Below are positions 15,238-23,926 of a DNA stretch of 64,000 bases, piece after piece. The stretch's first letter is position 1; each line of letters begins with the position of its first letter. The DNA comes from Pseudotabrizicola algicola (GTDB lineage: Bacteria; Pseudomonadota; Alphaproteobacteria; Rhodobacterales; Rhodobacteraceae). The stretch spans positions 509,129 through 573,128 of the forward strand of contig NZ_JAAIKE010000003.1 in assembly GCF_010915705.1 (NCBI RefSeq). Reading direction: 5' to 3'. The notes under the pieces are model-generated. The model searched no databases. It was given only the letters and a program-made list of their open reading frames with translations, and was not told the origin of the DNA. A program made the position numbers and the translations under genes.

Positions 15238-15845
15238 TGGGGCCGATCTATGTCATCACCGACCCCGACGCGCCCCTGCCCGTGGCGCAGCAGGCGCTGG
15301 CTGCGGCACGCGGCGGGGCCGACCTGATCCAGATACGCGACAAACAGGCCAGCGATGCCGAGTTTGCGGCGCTGGTGGCGCGGCTCTTGCCGCAGATCAC
15401 GGCGCTGGGCGCGCGGCTCGTCGTCAATGACCGTGTGGCGGTGGCCCTGTCCTGCGGGGCGCATGGCCTGCACATCGGGCAGGGCGATGGTGACCCTCTC
15501 CGCATCCGCGCGCAGATGCCAGAGGGGATGCTGCTCGGCCTCTCGGTCGAAACAGAGGCACAGGCCCGCGCCATTCCGGCAGGAATAGATTACATCGGCG
15601 CGGGCCCCGTGCGGGCAACTGCCAGCAAACCAGACCACGCCCCGCCCATCGGTCTGGACGGGCTGGCGCGCATCGTGTCGGCGGCGCGCTACCCTGCCTA
15701 TGCCATCGGCGGGGTCAAATCCGCCGATGCGGCGGCGGTCAGGGCGGCGGGCTGCATCGGCATGGCGGTGGTCAGCGCCGTGGTGCGCGCCGCCGATCCC
15801 GAGGCCGCCACCAGAGCGCTTTGCGCGGAATGGGGGCAGGCATGA
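15234..15845 (+). CDS. thiE: Thiamine-phosphate synthase, 203 aa
   Basis: ThiE joins HMP-pyrophosphate to thiazole phosphate to give thiamine phosphate. The TIM-barrel family signatures are visible: IYVITDPD at the start, GADLIQIRDKQ (28-38), RLVVNDRVAVAL (61-72), GLHIGQGD (76-83), YIGAGPVRATASKPD (near 116-130) and YAIGGVKSADAAAV (near 156-169). Length matches the family. It overlaps thiM by four bases at its start and thiD at its stop, so translation is coupled and all three are under the TPP riboswitch. Confidence 0.94.
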   Translation: MMGPIYVITDPDAPLPVAQQALAAARGGADLIQIRDKQASDAEFAALVARLLPQITALGARLVVNDRVAVALSCGAHGLHIGQGDGDPLRIRAQMPEGMLLGLSVETEAQARAIPAGIDYIGAGPVRATASKPDHAPPIGLDGLARIVSAARYPAYAIGGVKSADAAAVRAAGCIGMAVVSAVVRAADPEAATRALCAEWGQA

Positions 15846-16648
15846 TCGCGAACATCCTTGCCATCGCCGGGTCCGATCCTTCGGGCGGGGCCGGAATACA
15901 GGCCGACATAAAGGCAATCTCGGCCAACGGGGCCTATGCCATGGCCGCGATCACCGCGCTGACGGCGCAGAACACCCAAGGCGTGTCGGGCGTCCATATG
16001 GTGCCGCCCGAGTTTGTGGCGGCCCAGATCCGCGCGTTGCGCGCGGACATCCGTATTGATGCCGTCAAGATCGGGATGCTGGGAACCGCGCCCGTCATCA
16101 CTGCCGTGACCGACGCGCTGACGGGGTTGGCGGCGCCCGTGGTGCTCGATCCGGTCATGGTCGCCAAAAGCGGCGACCGTCTGCTGGATGCCGCCGCCAT
16201 CGACGCGCTGCGCGGTCTTTTGCCGCGCGCAGCCCTGCTGACCCCGAACCTGCCCGAAGCCGCCGATCTTCTGGGCGCAGACGAGGCCCGCACGCCCGAC
16301 GCGATGCTGGAACAGGCGCAGGCGCTGCTCGCGCTCGGCCCGCAGGCGGTGCTGCTCAAGGGCGGGCATCTGCCGGGGGGCGATTGCCGCGACCTGCTGA
16401 TGCAGGACAGCGGCGCGCTCTGGCTTCCGGGGCTGCGCCATCCGACGCGCAACACCCACGGCACCGGCTGCACGCTGTCCTCGACGCTCGCCGCCCTGAT
16501 CGGCCAAGGCCATGCGCTGCCCGAGGCGGCGGCGCGCGCCAAGGCCTATGTCGCCGGGGCCATCGCTGCCGCCGATGCGCTCTGCGTCGGGCAGGGGCAT
16601 GGCCCGACCCACCACTTCCACCGCCTTTTCCAAGGAGCTCCCGCATGA
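15842..16648 (+). CDS. thiD: Hydroxymethylpyrimidine/phosphomethylpyrimidine kinase, 268 aa
   Basis: ThiD phosphorylates HMP twice to make the pyrimidine substrate of ThiE. Ribokinase-fold markers are clear: the N-terminal AIAGSDPSGGAGIQADIK (6-23), VDAVKIGMLG near 75, VVLDPVMVAKSGDRLL near 100-115, and the C-terminal NTHGTGCTLSSTLAA anion hole near 205-219. The ATG at 15842 (in ATGATCG) overlaps the thiE stop; earlier in-frame codons lie inside thiE. Its own stop overlaps the start of the SDR gene by ATGA. Confidence 0.95.
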   Translation: MIANILAIAGSDPSGGAGIQADIKAISANGAYAMAAITALTAQNTQGVSGVHMVPPEFVAAQIRALRADIRIDAVKIGMLGTAPVITAVTDALTGLAAPVVLDPVMVAKSGDRLLDAAAIDALRGLLPRAALLTPNLPEAADLLGADEARTPDAMLEQAQALLALGPQAVLLKGGHLPGGDCRDLLMQDSGALWLPGLRHPTRNTHGTGCTLSSTLAALIGQGHALPEAAARAKAYVAGAIAAADALCVGQGHGPTHHFHRLFQGAPA

Positions 16649-17409
16649 CCCGCCCTCTGTCCGATCTCACCGTTCTTGTCACCGGCGGGGGGCGGGGGCT
16701 TGGCGCCTCCATCGCCCGTGCCTTCCACCGCGAAGGCGCGCGCGTTGCCGTGAACTTCCGCCGCAGCCGCGAAGCCGCCGAGGCGCTGGTGGCCGACCTC
16801 GGCCCGCGCGCCGCCGCCTTTCAGGCCGATGTGACCGATCCCGCGCAGGTCGCCGCGATGCTCGACGCGATCCGCGCCCGGTTTGGCCTGCCCGATGTGC
16901 TGGTCCACAACGCGCTGGCGGATTTTGCCTTCAATGGCGACGCGCGCGCGCATCTGGACCGGCTGACATGGGCCGAGATGGCGCGGCAGCTTGAAACGGC
17001 GGTGGGCGGCGCGCTCACCTGCATGCAAGCCCTGCAGCCGCATTTCGCGCAGCAGGGCTTTGGCCGCGTTATCACCGTCGGCACCAACCTGATGCAGAAC
17101 CCCGTGGTGCCCTACCACGACTACACCGCCGCCAAGGGCGCGCTTCTGGCCTTTACCCGCACCGCGGCCAAGGAACTCGGCCCGCTCGGCGTGACGGTGA
17201 ACATGGTGTCGGGCGGGCTCTTGCGCACCACCGATGCCAGCGCCGCAACCCCCGAGGCGGTGTTCGACATCATCGCCGCGCAAACCCCGCTTGGCCGCGT
17301 GACCACACCCGCCGACATGGCCGATGCGGTGCTGTTCTTCGCCGCGCCCTGGTCCCGCGCGGTGACAGGGCAGAACCTGATCGTCGATGGCGGGCTGGTC
17401 TTCGGCTGA
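16645..17409 (+). CDS. Short-chain dehydrogenase/reductase coupled to the thi operon, 254 aa
   Basis: A classical SDR with the NAD(P) motif TGGGRGLGASIA near the N-terminus, the NNAG-equivalent position replaced by HNALAD, and the active-site YTAAK in HDYTAAKGALLAF (near 158). The C-terminus ends VTGQNLIVDGGLVFG as in FabG-like 3-oxoacyl reductases. The substrate is unknown. The ATG overlaps the thiD stop (ATGA), so it is the fourth gene under the TPP riboswitch; a role in thiamine or thiazole precursor metabolism is suggested by position only. Earlier in-frame codons lie inside thiD. Confidence 0.85.
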   Translation: MTRPLSDLTVLVTGGGRGLGASIARAFHREGARVAVNFRRSREAAEALVADLGPRAAAFQADVTDPAQVAAMLDAIRARFGLPDVLVHNALADFAFNGDARAHLDRLTWAEMARQLETAVGGALTCMQALQPHFAQQGFGRVITVGTNLMQNPVVPYHDYTAAKGALLAFTRTAAKELGPLGVTVNMVSGGLLRTTDASAATPEAVFDIIAAQTPLGRVTTPADMADAVLFFAAPWSRAVTGQNLIVDGGLVFG

Positions 17410-17494
17410 TGCCTCCCGCGGCGTGCGCCCTGACCCGAGCGCGCGCCCTGGCGGGGCCTTGCCCCGTCACCGCCGGCCGTGCCAGAATGGCCCC

Positions 17495-18055
17495 ATGAAC
17501 CCCCGCTCCGACATCCACCTGCGCCTTGCCGCCTCGCTCAAGGAGGCGCGCACCGCCAAGGGCCTCAGCCTCGATGCCGTGGCCAAGCTCTCCGGCGTCA
17601 GCCGCTCGATGGTCAGCCAGATCGAGCGCGGCGAATCCAGCCCCACCGTCGCCACGCTCTGGAACCTGACCCAGGCGCTCCAGGTCGATTTCGCGGGCCT
17701 CCTCGAGCCCCGCGCCACCCCGCGGATCGAAGTGATCCGCGCCGAAGCCGCCCCCGTCATAGCGGGGCGCGGGCAGGGGGTCAGCATCCGCATCCTCTCG
17801 CCCGCCGAGGCGGTCGGCGTGCACGAAGTCTATGACCTGACCTTCAGCAGCGGCGGCACGCTCGCCAGCGACCCGCACGGCCCCGGCTGCCGCGAGCATC
17901 TGACCATCCTCGACGGGAAAATCCGCGTCACCTCGGGCGAGGAAACCCAGCACCTCGGCAAGGGCGACACCGCCCGCTATTTCGCCGACCGCCCCCACCG
18001 GATCGAGGCCGAAGGCGGCCCCGCCCGCGCCATCCTGATCGTGCAGAACAGCTAG
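17495..18055 (+). CDS. XRE-family regulator with C-terminal cupin, 186 aa
   Basis: Residues 8-65 form an XRE helix-turn-helix (LAASLKEARTAKGLSLDAVAKL, then SRSMVSQIERGESSPTVATLW). Residues 105-180 form a cupin sensor (EHLTILDGKIRV, then GDTARYFADRPHRIEAEGG). This architecture is common in amino-acid and polyamine regulators. The start was placed at 17495 because the coding pattern begins there and no ribosome site supports 17387. It runs convergent with tdh-kbl, with six bases between stops. It may regulate the neighbouring threonine catabolism or thi genes, but no target site was identified. Confidence 0.82.
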   Translation: MNPRSDIHLRLAASLKEARTAKGLSLDAVAKLSGVSRSMVSQIERGESSPTVATLWNLTQALQVDFAGLLEPRATPRIEVIRAEAAPVIAGRGQGVSIRILSPAEAVGVHEVYDLTFSSGGTLASDPHGPGCREHLTILDGKIRVTSGEETQHLGKGDTARYFADRPHRIEAEGGPARAILIVQNS

Positions 18056-18061
18056 GCCCCG

Positions 18062-19099
18062 TCAGCCCCAGTCCAGCACCACCTTGCCGCTGGACCCGGC
18101 CCGCATCACCTCGAACCCCTCGCGGAACTGCGCAACATCAAAGCGGTGCGTGATGACCCGCCGCACGTCCAGCCCGTTTTCCAGCATGGCAATCATCTTG
18201 TACCATGTCTCGAAGATCTCGCGCCCGTATACCCCCTTCAGGGTGATCGCCTTGAACACGATCCGGCTCCAGTCCACCGGCGATTTTCCGGGCGGAATCC
18301 CCAGCATGGCAATCCGCCCGCCCATCACCAGATGCTCGATCATCTGGTCCAGCGCCGCCTGATTGCCCGACATTTCCATGCCCACGTCAAAGCCCTGCTT
18401 CATCTTCAGGCCCGCCACCACGTCGCGCAGATCTTGCGTCGCCACATTCACCGGCACCACATCGGTGACCTCGGCCGCCAAGGCCAGCCGGTCGGGGTTC
18501 ACATCGGTGATCACCACATGCCGCGCGCCCACATGCCGCGCCACCGCCGCCGCCATGATGCCGATCGGCCCCGCACCGGTAATCAGCACATCCTCGCCCA
18601 CCAGATCGAAGGACAGCGCCGTATGCACCGCATTGCCCAACGGGTCGAGGATCGCGCCGATCTCGTCGTCGATCTCGTCGGGCAACGGCACCACGTTGAA
18701 CGCGGGCAGGCACAGGTATTGCGCGAATGCCCCTTGCTCGTTCACGCCAATGCCGCGCGTTGCGGGGTCAAGATGGAACTTGCCCGCACGGCTCTGCCGC
18801 GACTGGTTGGAAATCAGATGCCCCTCGCCCGAACAGCGCTGCCCGACCGACAGGCCGGTGACATTGCGGCCCAATTCCACGATCTCGCCCGCGAACTCAT
18901 GCCCCGTGACCAGCCCCAACGGCACGGTGCGCGCGGCCCAGTCATCCCAGTTCCAGATGTGAATGTCGGTGCCGCAAATGCCGGTCTTGCGGATGCGGAT
19001 CAGCACGTCATCGGGGCCGATCTCGGGCACGGGGCGGCGCTCCATCCACAGCCCCGGTTCCGGTCTGGTCTTGGCCAGCGCCTGCATGTCATTGCGCAT
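18062..19099 (-). CDS. tdh: L-threonine 3-dehydrogenase, 345 aa
   Basis: A zinc-dependent medium-chain dehydrogenase that oxidises threonine to 2-amino-3-ketobutyrate using NAD. The sequence has the TDH signature GICGTDIHIWNWDDWA (about 41-56), the catalytic zinc shell GHEFAGEIVELG, and the Rossmann turn TGAGPIGIMAAAVARHVGA near 172. Length is typical (about 341-345). In most relatives a structural zinc cysteine cluster follows; here that loop reads RCSGEGHLISNQSRQSRAGK without the usual C-x2-C-x2-C spacing, as in many bacterial TDHs. The start overlaps the kbl stop (TGATG), so the two genes form one operon. Confidence 0.93.
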   Translation of the reverse strand: MRNDMQALAKTRPEPGLWMERRPVPEIGPDDVLIRIRKTGICGTDIHIWNWDDWAARTVPLGLVTGHEFAGEIVELGRNVTGLSVGQRCSGEGHLISNQSRQSRAGKFHLDPATRGIGVNEQGAFAQYLCLPAFNVVPLPDEIDDEIGAILDPLGNAVHTALSFDLVGEDVLITGAGPIGIMAAAVARHVGARHVVITDVNPDRLALAAEVTDVVPVNVATQDLRDVVAGLKMKQGFDVGMEMSGNQAALDQMIEHLVMGGRIAMLGIPPGKSPVDWSRIVFKAITLKGVYGREIFETWYKMIAMLENGLDVRRVITHRFDVAQFREGFEVMRAGSSGKVVLDWG

Positions 19100-20286
19100 C
19101 AGATCACCCCCACCGCCTTGCCCGCCGCGCGGAACTGCTCCAGCGCGAAATCCAGATCCCCTCGCGTCAGCCGCGCATTCATCTGCGTGCGGATGCGCGC
19201 CTGTCCCTTCGGCACCACCGGAAAGAAAAAGCCCGAAACATAGACCCCGCGCGCGAACAGATCGCGCGCCATCGCCTGCGCCAGCGGCGCCTCATGCGTC
19301 ATCACCGGAATGATCGGATGCGCGCCGTCCAGCAGGGTAAAGCCCGCCTCGGTCAGCCCTGCGCGCCAATAGGCCGCGTTTTCAAACAGTTGCGCGCGCA
19401 GATCATCCGCCGCCTCGATAATATCCAGCGCGGCCAGCCCTGCCGCCACAATGGCGGGGGGCAGGGCGTTGGAAAACAGGTAAGGCCGCGCGCGTTGGCG
19501 CAAAAGGTCGATCACCGGCTGCGGCCCCGCTATATAGCCGCCCAAGGCCCCGCCAAGCGCCTTGCCCAGCGTTCCGGTCAGGATATCCACCGTCACCCCC
19601 GCATGGGCAGGCGTGCCGCGCCCCTGCGGCCCCATGAATCCTGTGGCGTGGCAATCATCCACCATCGTCAGCGCGCCGTATTTCTCCGCCAGCGCCGTGA
19701 TCTCGGGCAGCTTGGCCAGCGTGCCATCCATCGAAAACACGCCGTCGGTGGCAATCAGGATATGCCGCGCGCCCGCCGCCCGCGCAGCCTGCAGTTGCGC
19801 CTCCAGATCGGCCATGTCCGACGTGGCATAACGATAACGCCGTGCCTTGCACAGCCGGATGCCGTCGATGATCGACGCATGGTTCAGCGCGTCCGAAATC
19901 ACCGCATCTTCCGGCCCGAGCAGCGGCTCGAACAGCCCGCCATTGGCATCGAAACAGGCGGCGAACAGGATGCTGTCCTCCATCCCCAGAAACTGCGCGA
20001 TCCGCGCCTCGAGGCGGCGGTGCAAATCCTGCGTCCCGCAGATGAACCGCACCGAGGCCATGCCGAACCCGTGCTCGTCCAGTGCCTTGTGCGCCGCCGC
20101 GATCAGGGCAGGGTCATCCGCCAGCCCGAGGTAATTGTTGGCGCAGAGGTTCAGCAGGGGCCGGCCATCTACCGACACATGCGCCGATTGCGGCGAGGTG
20201 ATCTGCCGCTCGCGCTTGAACAGGCCCGCCGCTTCAATCTCGGCCAGAGTGCGGGAAAGCTCCTGAAGAAATTCGTTCCGCGCCAT
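19099..20286 (-). CDS. kbl: 2-Amino-3-ketobutyrate CoA ligase (glycine C-acetyltransferase), 395 aa
   Basis: A PLP-dependent alpha-oxoamine synthase that splits 2-amino-3-ketobutyrate into glycine and acetyl-CoA, taking the product of Tdh. Conserved parts are [14 protein letters not shown] near 47-60, [16 protein letters not shown] near 78-93, [17 protein letters not shown] near 209-225, and the PLP lysine in [13 protein letters not shown] near 242-254. Length is typical. It is the first gene of the kbl-tdh pair, preceded by GGAGGTG close to the ATG. A palindrome and a consensus -35 box lie upstream. Confidence 0.94.
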   Translation of the reverse strand: MARNEFLQELSRTLAEIEAAGLFKRERQITSPQSAHVSVDGRPLLNLCANNYLGLADDPALIAAAHKALDEHGFGMASVRFICGTQDLHRRLEARIAQFLGMEDSILFAACFDANGGLFEPLLGPEDAVISDALNHASIIDGIRLCKARRYRYATSDMADLEAQLQAARAAGARHILIATDGVFSMDGTLAKLPEITALAEKYGALTMVDDCHATGFMGPQGRGTPAHAGVTVDILTGTLGKALGGALGGYIAGPQPVIDLLRQRARPYLFSNALPPAIVAAGLAALDIIEAADDLRAQLFENAAYWRAGLTEAGFTLLDGAHPIIPVMTHEAPLAQAMARDLFARGVYVSGFFFPVVPKGQARIRTQMNARLTRGDLDFALEQFRAAGKAVGVI

Positions 20287-20309
20287 GACACCTCCGCTGC
20301 TATGCGATC

Positions 20310-20368
20310 ATGCTCGGGCCAAAGCGGCTCTTTGTCAATATAGGGGATAAGATTCCGTCATGACGGAA
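20310..20368 (-). promoter_or_regulatory. Promoter region and 16-bp palindrome upstream of kbl-tdh
   Basis: On the minus strand a TTGACA (20338-20333) lies 47-52 bases before the kbl start, with a weak GAGCAT -10 at 17-base spacing. Directly upstream is the perfect palindrome TTCCGTCATGACGGAA (20353-20368), well placed for an activator or repressor. The cognate regulator is not identified; the XRE-cupin gene at 17495 is one nearby candidate. Confidence 0.45.
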
Positions 20369-20419
20369 ATGGCGGCGGTGCAGGTGTCGGGCAGGGCAGA
20401 AAGGGGCCAAGCTTCCACC

Positions 20420-20737
20420 TCAGAACTCCAGTTGCGTGGTCCAGCGCCGCAAAGCGGCCACCTGCGGCAAGTCCAGCGCAAGGCCGGTCAGGTCCGCCGT
20501 GCCGTCGCCCGCTAGAACGCAAGACACGCGCCCCGCGTCACCCACCCGCAAAGACCGCAGCTCCAGCCCCGCCCGCCCCAAGGCCAGACACAGCGCGCCA
20601 AGCCCCGTCAGCCCCGCACAAACCAGCTCCAGATGAAAAGACATCCGCGCCGCCGGAAAATCCGCGCGGCTGCGGGCAATGTCGGCAAGCGGAATTTGCG
20701 CGCCGGTTTCCTCCAGCGCAGGCAGGGTGTCACGCAT
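20420..20737 (-). CDS. Small protein with ACT-like pattern, 105 aa, function unknown
   Basis: I do not recognise a named family. After about 30 polar residues the sequence alternates strand-helix-strand in a way that recalls an ACT ligand-binding domain (SFHLELVCAGLTGLGALCLALGRAG, in parts, then LELRSLRVG). Such a domain alone would be a small regulatory protein. The ATG is preceded by AAGGAGAGGACG, a good ribosome site. It stands alone between kbl and a 98-aa gene, on the minus strand. Confidence 0.5.
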   Translation of the reverse strand: MRDTLPALEETGAQIPLADIARSRADFPAARMSFHLELVCAGLTGLGALCLALGRAGLELRSLRVGDAGRVSCVLAGDGTADLTGLALDLPQVAALRRWTTQLEF

Positions 20738-20908
20738 CGTCCTCTCCTTCCGGCCACGCCTGTCGTGACCACAAAACATCGAAGAAGACCGCAGGACCCC
20801 TTCGCTTTAGCTGCATTTGTTGCGCGCCCGCAAGCTGGTGCTCAAATCGGCGCGTCGGTAGGTGGCGCTATAGCGCCCATCTATCCGCTATACAAGAAAT
20901 TTCGGGCC

Positions 20909-21205
20909 TCACTTGTTGCCGTCGATCCATTTGGCCATCAGCCCCTTGTCGCGGAAACAGGCCTCCGGCACCGCGCGCCGCTTGATCCGCGCCAACCGCT
21001 CGGCAAAGGCCACCTGCTTCGAACTCGGCAACCCGTCCAGCGCCGCCGCAGGGGCCAGTTGCGCCTGCGCCTCGATCCATGCGCTCAGGCTGCGGCGGTC
21101 CTGCTGCACCTCCCACGGCAACAGCGTCTGGTTACGCAGGGCAAGCGAGCGGGCATAGGCAATCTGTCGCGGAGTGGCGGGCAGGGTAAAGGTGCTGGAC
21201 GACAT
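20909..21205 (-). CDS. Hypothetical protein with two Q-centred helical repeats, 98 aa
   Basis: No family is certain. Two related helical stretches are visible: TPRQIAYARSLALRN near residue 10 and SSKQVAFAERLARIKRR near residue 65, each with Q, aromatic and LA at equal spacing. Repeats of this kind occur in short proteins of the DUF3072 type. AAGGA lies about nine bases before the chosen ATG at 21205. It is followed on the same strand by 140 bases of unremarkable DNA before ychF ends. Confidence 0.5.
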   Translation of the reverse strand: MSSSTFTLPATPRQIAYARSLALRNQTLLPWEVQQDRRSLSAWIEAQAQLAPAAALDGLPSSKQVAFAERLARIKRRAVPEACFRDKGLMAKWIDGNK

Positions 21206-21343
21206 GGCGAGCATTCCTTGTTCTACAGACTCGGAATATAGAACATAACAGGAACAAATTCAACACGCCCCCCCGCCACAACGCGAAACGGCAGCCAGCG
21301 CCCCCGCTGACTGCCGTTCCAGACGTCGCGATTCCGTCCAGCC

Positions 21344-22441
21344 TCAGCCGCTGAACAGGAAGTGCAGCACATCCCCGTCCTTGACCTCATAGGTCTTGCC
21401 TTCCACCCGGAACTTGCCCGCCTCTTTCGCGCCCGCCTCGCCCTTGCCGGCGATGTAATCGTCATAGGCCACGGTTTCCGCGCGGATGAAGCCCTTCTCG
21501 AAATCGCCGTGGATGACGCCTGCCGCCTGCGGGGCCAGCGTGCCCTTCAGGATCGTCCAGGCCCGCGCCTCCTTCGGCCCGACGGTGAAATAGGTCTGCA
21601 AGCCCAAAAGCTCGTAGCCCGCGCGGATCAGCCGGTCGAGGCCCGCTTCCTCCAGCCCCATCTCGCCAAGGAACATCTCTGCCTCGTCCTGCGGCAACTG
21701 GCTGATCTCTTCCTCGATCCGGGCCGAGATCACCACGGTTCCGGCCCCTTGCGCCTTTGCCATCTCGGCCACCCGCGCCGACTGGCTGTTGCCGCTCGCC
21801 GCCGAGGATTCCTCCACATTGCAGACATAGAGAACCGGCTTCGACGTCAGCAACTGCAGCAACCGCCATGCGCGCAGGTCATCCGCCGCCACCTCGACCG
21901 TGCGGGCGGGCTTGCCATCCTCCAGCGCCTTCTGCGCCAAGAGCAGCAGGCGGTCCTGATCCGCCGCCTCCTTGTCGCCGCCCTTGATCTTGCGCGCAAG
22001 GTTCGCCCGCCGCCGCTCGATGCTTTCCAGATCGGCCAGCATCAACTCGGTTTCAATCGTCTCGGCATCCGCCACAGGGTCGATCCGCCCCTCCACATGG
22101 GTGATGTCGCCATCCTCGAAACAGCGCAGCACATGGGCAATCGCATCGCATTCGCGGATATTGGCCAGAAACTGGTTGCCCAGTCCCTCGCCCTTCGATG
22201 CGCCGCGCACCAGACCCGCAATATCGACAAAGGTCATCCGCGTCGGGATGATCTGCTTTGATCCGGCAATCGCCGCCAGCTTGTCCAGCCGCGCATCCGG
22301 CACCGCCACCTCGCCCACATTCGGCTCGATGGTGCAGAACGGAAAGTTCGCCGCCTGCGCCGCCGCCGTCCGGGTCAGCGCGTTGAACAGGGTCGATTTG
22401 CCCACATTCGGCAGACCCACGATACCCATCTTGAAACCCAT
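21344..22441 (-). CDS. ychF: Redox-regulated ATPase YchF (OLA1 type), 365 aa
   Basis: A universally conserved Obg-family P-loop ATPase that associates with ribosomes and stress control. The G1 loop GLPNVGKST lies near residues 8-16, the switch region has NVGEVAVPDARLDKLA, and VDIAGLVRGASKGEGLGNQFL is the G3 region. NxxE replaces NKxD (VCNVEE), the hallmark of ATP preference. The TGS domain follows, with IKGTLAPQAAGVIHGDFEKGFIRAE-type sequence near 300, and the end is KDGDVLHFLF. The ATG at 22441 is the conserved MGFKMGIVG start; four upstream codons were rejected. Confidence 0.95.
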   Translation of the reverse strand: MGFKMGIVGLPNVGKSTLFNALTRTAAAQAANFPFCTIEPNVGEVAVPDARLDKLAAIAGSKQIIPTRMTFVDIAGLVRGASKGEGLGNQFLANIRECDAIAHVLRCFEDGDITHVEGRIDPVADAETIETELMLADLESIERRRANLARKIKGGDKEAADQDRLLLLAQKALEDGKPARTVEVAADDLRAWRLLQLLTSKPVLYVCNVEESSAASGNSQSARVAEMAKAQGAGTVVISARIEEEISQLPQDEAEMFLGEMGLEEAGLDRLIRAGYELLGLQTYFTVGPKEARAWTILKGTLAPQAAGVIHGDFEKGFIRAETVAYDDYIAGKGEAGAKEAGKFRVEGKTYEVKDGDVLHFLFSG

Positions 22442-22580
22442 GATCTTCTCCATCCGGCGGTTGACAGGCTCTTAAGCGTGATAAGGCACGGGATCAATCC
22501 CGCCAGCCCCGCCGCGCCCCATTGATTTTCCCGCCCCGCCCGTGCAAACCGCATGGCAGACAAACGGGATGGGGCCAGAC

Positions 22581-23372
22581 ATGACCAGAATCGACGCGAC
22601 CTTCGCACGCCTGCGCCAGCAGGGGAAAAAAGGCTTCGTCGCCTATATCATGGCAGGCGACCCCGATATCGCCACATCTCTGGAAGTGATGAAGGGTCTG
22701 CCGGGGGCGGGGGTCGACATCATCGAACTCGGCATGCCCTTCACCGACCCGATGGCCGATGGCCCCACCATCCAGCTGGCAGGGCAGCGCGCGCTCGACC
22801 ATCACATGAAGATGGATCAGGTGCTTGATATGGTGCGCGACTTCCGCGCGGGCGACGCGACCACGCCCATCGTGCTGATGGGTTACTATAACCCTATCTA
22901 TGCGCGCGGCGTCGATCGCTTTCTGGCCCAGGCGAAAGAGGCTGGCATCGACGGCCTGATCGTCGTCGACCTGCCACCCGAAGAAGACAGCGAGCTGTGC
23001 ATCCCCGCCCAAGCCGCGGGCCTGAACTTCATCCGCCTCGCCACGCCCACGACAGACGCCAAGCGCCTGCCCGCCGTGCTGAAAAACACCTCGGGCTTTG
23101 TCTATTACGTCTCGGTCACCGGCATCACCGGCGCCGCCGCCGCCCAAGCCGCCGATGTGGGGCCAGAGGTGGCGCGCATCAAACAATCCACCGACCTGCC
23201 GGTGATCGTGGGCTTCGGCATCAACACGCCTGACGCGGCAAAGGCCATCGCCAGCGTGGCCGACGGCTGCGTCGTCGGCTCCGCCATCGTCAAGGATATC
23301 GGCGCAGGCAAGCCGGTGTCCGAAGTGCTGGCCAACGTCGCCGCCCTCGCCGCAGGCGCCCACGCGGCCTGA
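22581..23372 (+). CDS. trpA: Tryptophan synthase alpha subunit, 263 aa
   Basis: TrpA cleaves indole-3-glycerol phosphate and channels indole to TrpB. TIM-barrel landmarks are present: [11 protein letters not shown] near 20, the catalytic glutamate in [21 protein letters not shown] (in two parts, ELGMPF then DPMADG), [12 protein letters not shown] near 108, VDLPPEE near 138, [11 protein letters not shown] near 181 and the phosphate-binding [10 protein letters not shown] near 218. It stands alone; trpB is not in the window, as is common in this family. A GC-rich hairpin lies after the stop. Start ATG 22581 was chosen by family length; the ribosome site is weak. Confidence 0.95.
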   Translation: MTRIDATFARLRQQGKKGFVAYIMAGDPDIATSLEVMKGLPGAGVDIIELGMPFTDPMADGPTIQLAGQRALDHHMKMDQVLDMVRDFRAGDATTPIVLMGYYNPIYARGVDRFLAQAKEAGIDGLIVVDLPPEEDSELCIPAQAAGLNFIRLATPTTDAKRLPAVLKNTSGFVYYVSVTGITGAAAAQAADVGPEVARIKQSTDLPVIVGFGINTPDAAKAIASVADGCVVGSAIVKDIGAGKPVSEVLANVAALAAGAHAA

Positions 23373-23376
23373 CCCT

Positions 23377-23399
23377 GTGGCCTTGCCCGCCAAGGCCAC
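23377..23399. terminator. Hairpin between convergent trpA and GNAT genes
   Basis: GTGGCCTTG-CCCGC-CAAGGCCAC is a perfect 9-bp stem with a five-base loop, filling the 30-base gap between two convergent stops. It lacks a long U tract, so it may act as a bidirectional, partly factor-dependent terminator. Confidence 0.5.
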
Positions 23400-23402
23400 G
23401 GC

Positions 23403-23888
23403 TTACGCCTTTGCCACCATCGGCAGGATCAACCCCCACGGCGTCTGCCGGGGTGGGCCCAGTTGCGTGAACCCAAGGGTGCTGTAGACCCGGATCGCAC
23501 GGGCATTGTCGGGGTGCGGATCTGTGGCAATCACAGGTGCCCCGGCCTCAAACAAGGCCTGCATCCGCGCCCGGATAAAGCGCGGTCCATGCCCGATGCC
23601 CAGCATGTCGGGCGCACCGATGTACTGGTCGATCCCCCGCGACCCCTCGGGAAGGCTGGCAAAATGATGATCCTCCCAGCCATGCACCGTATAATCCTGC
23701 ATGAAGGCAAAGGGGCGGCCCTCACAGGTCACGATCTGGCGCAGCACGCGGCGATCCGCCAGTTCTTCTGCGCTATAGGGGCCGCGTGGCTCCCACCACG
23801 CGCGGACATGCGGGTTTGATTGCCAGCGCATCAGCAGGTCGGCGTCATCCGCCGTCACCCTGCGGAAGCTGTAGCGATGGTCTGTCAT
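23403..23888 (-). CDS. GNAT acetyltransferase, AAC(6')-like, 161 aa
   Basis: An acetyl-CoA-dependent N-acetyltransferase. The pattern FRRVTADDADLLMRWQSNPHVRAWW at the start (in parts, with W-rich ending), the central DQYIGAPDMLGIGHGPRFIRA region that holds the acetyl-CoA pyrophosphate loop, and TDPHPDNARAIRVYSTLGF near 135-153 resemble the aminoglycoside 6'-acetyltransferase/ribosomal-protein type. The natural substrate cannot be read from sequence, and resistance should not be assumed. ATG 23888 has no strong ribosome site; earlier codons would extend toward the adjacent gene. It probably follows the PPOX-like gene on the same transcript (38-base gap). Confidence 0.75.
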   Translation of the reverse strand: MTDHRYSFRRVTADDADLLMRWQSNPHVRAWWEPRGPYSAEELADRRVLRQIVTCEGRPFAFMQDYTVHGWEDHHFASLPEGSRGIDQYIGAPDMLGIGHGPRFIRARMQALFEAGAPVIATDPHPDNARAIRVYSTLGFTQLGPPRQTPWGLILPMVAKA

Positions 23889-23926
23889 GCCGCCTTGCGT
23901 CCCTGTTGTCGGCAGAGGCCCCACCC

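Noticed and set aside
17452-17466. CGGGGC-CTT-GCCCCG hairpin after the SDR gene as a terminator
   Set aside because: A six-pair stem without a U tract in DNA this rich in GC is expected by chance.
23403-23888. Reading the GNAT gene as an aminoglycoside resistance gene
   Set aside because: It has AAC(6')-like motifs but sits in a housekeeping context without mobile-element marks, and many GNATs of this type have other substrates.
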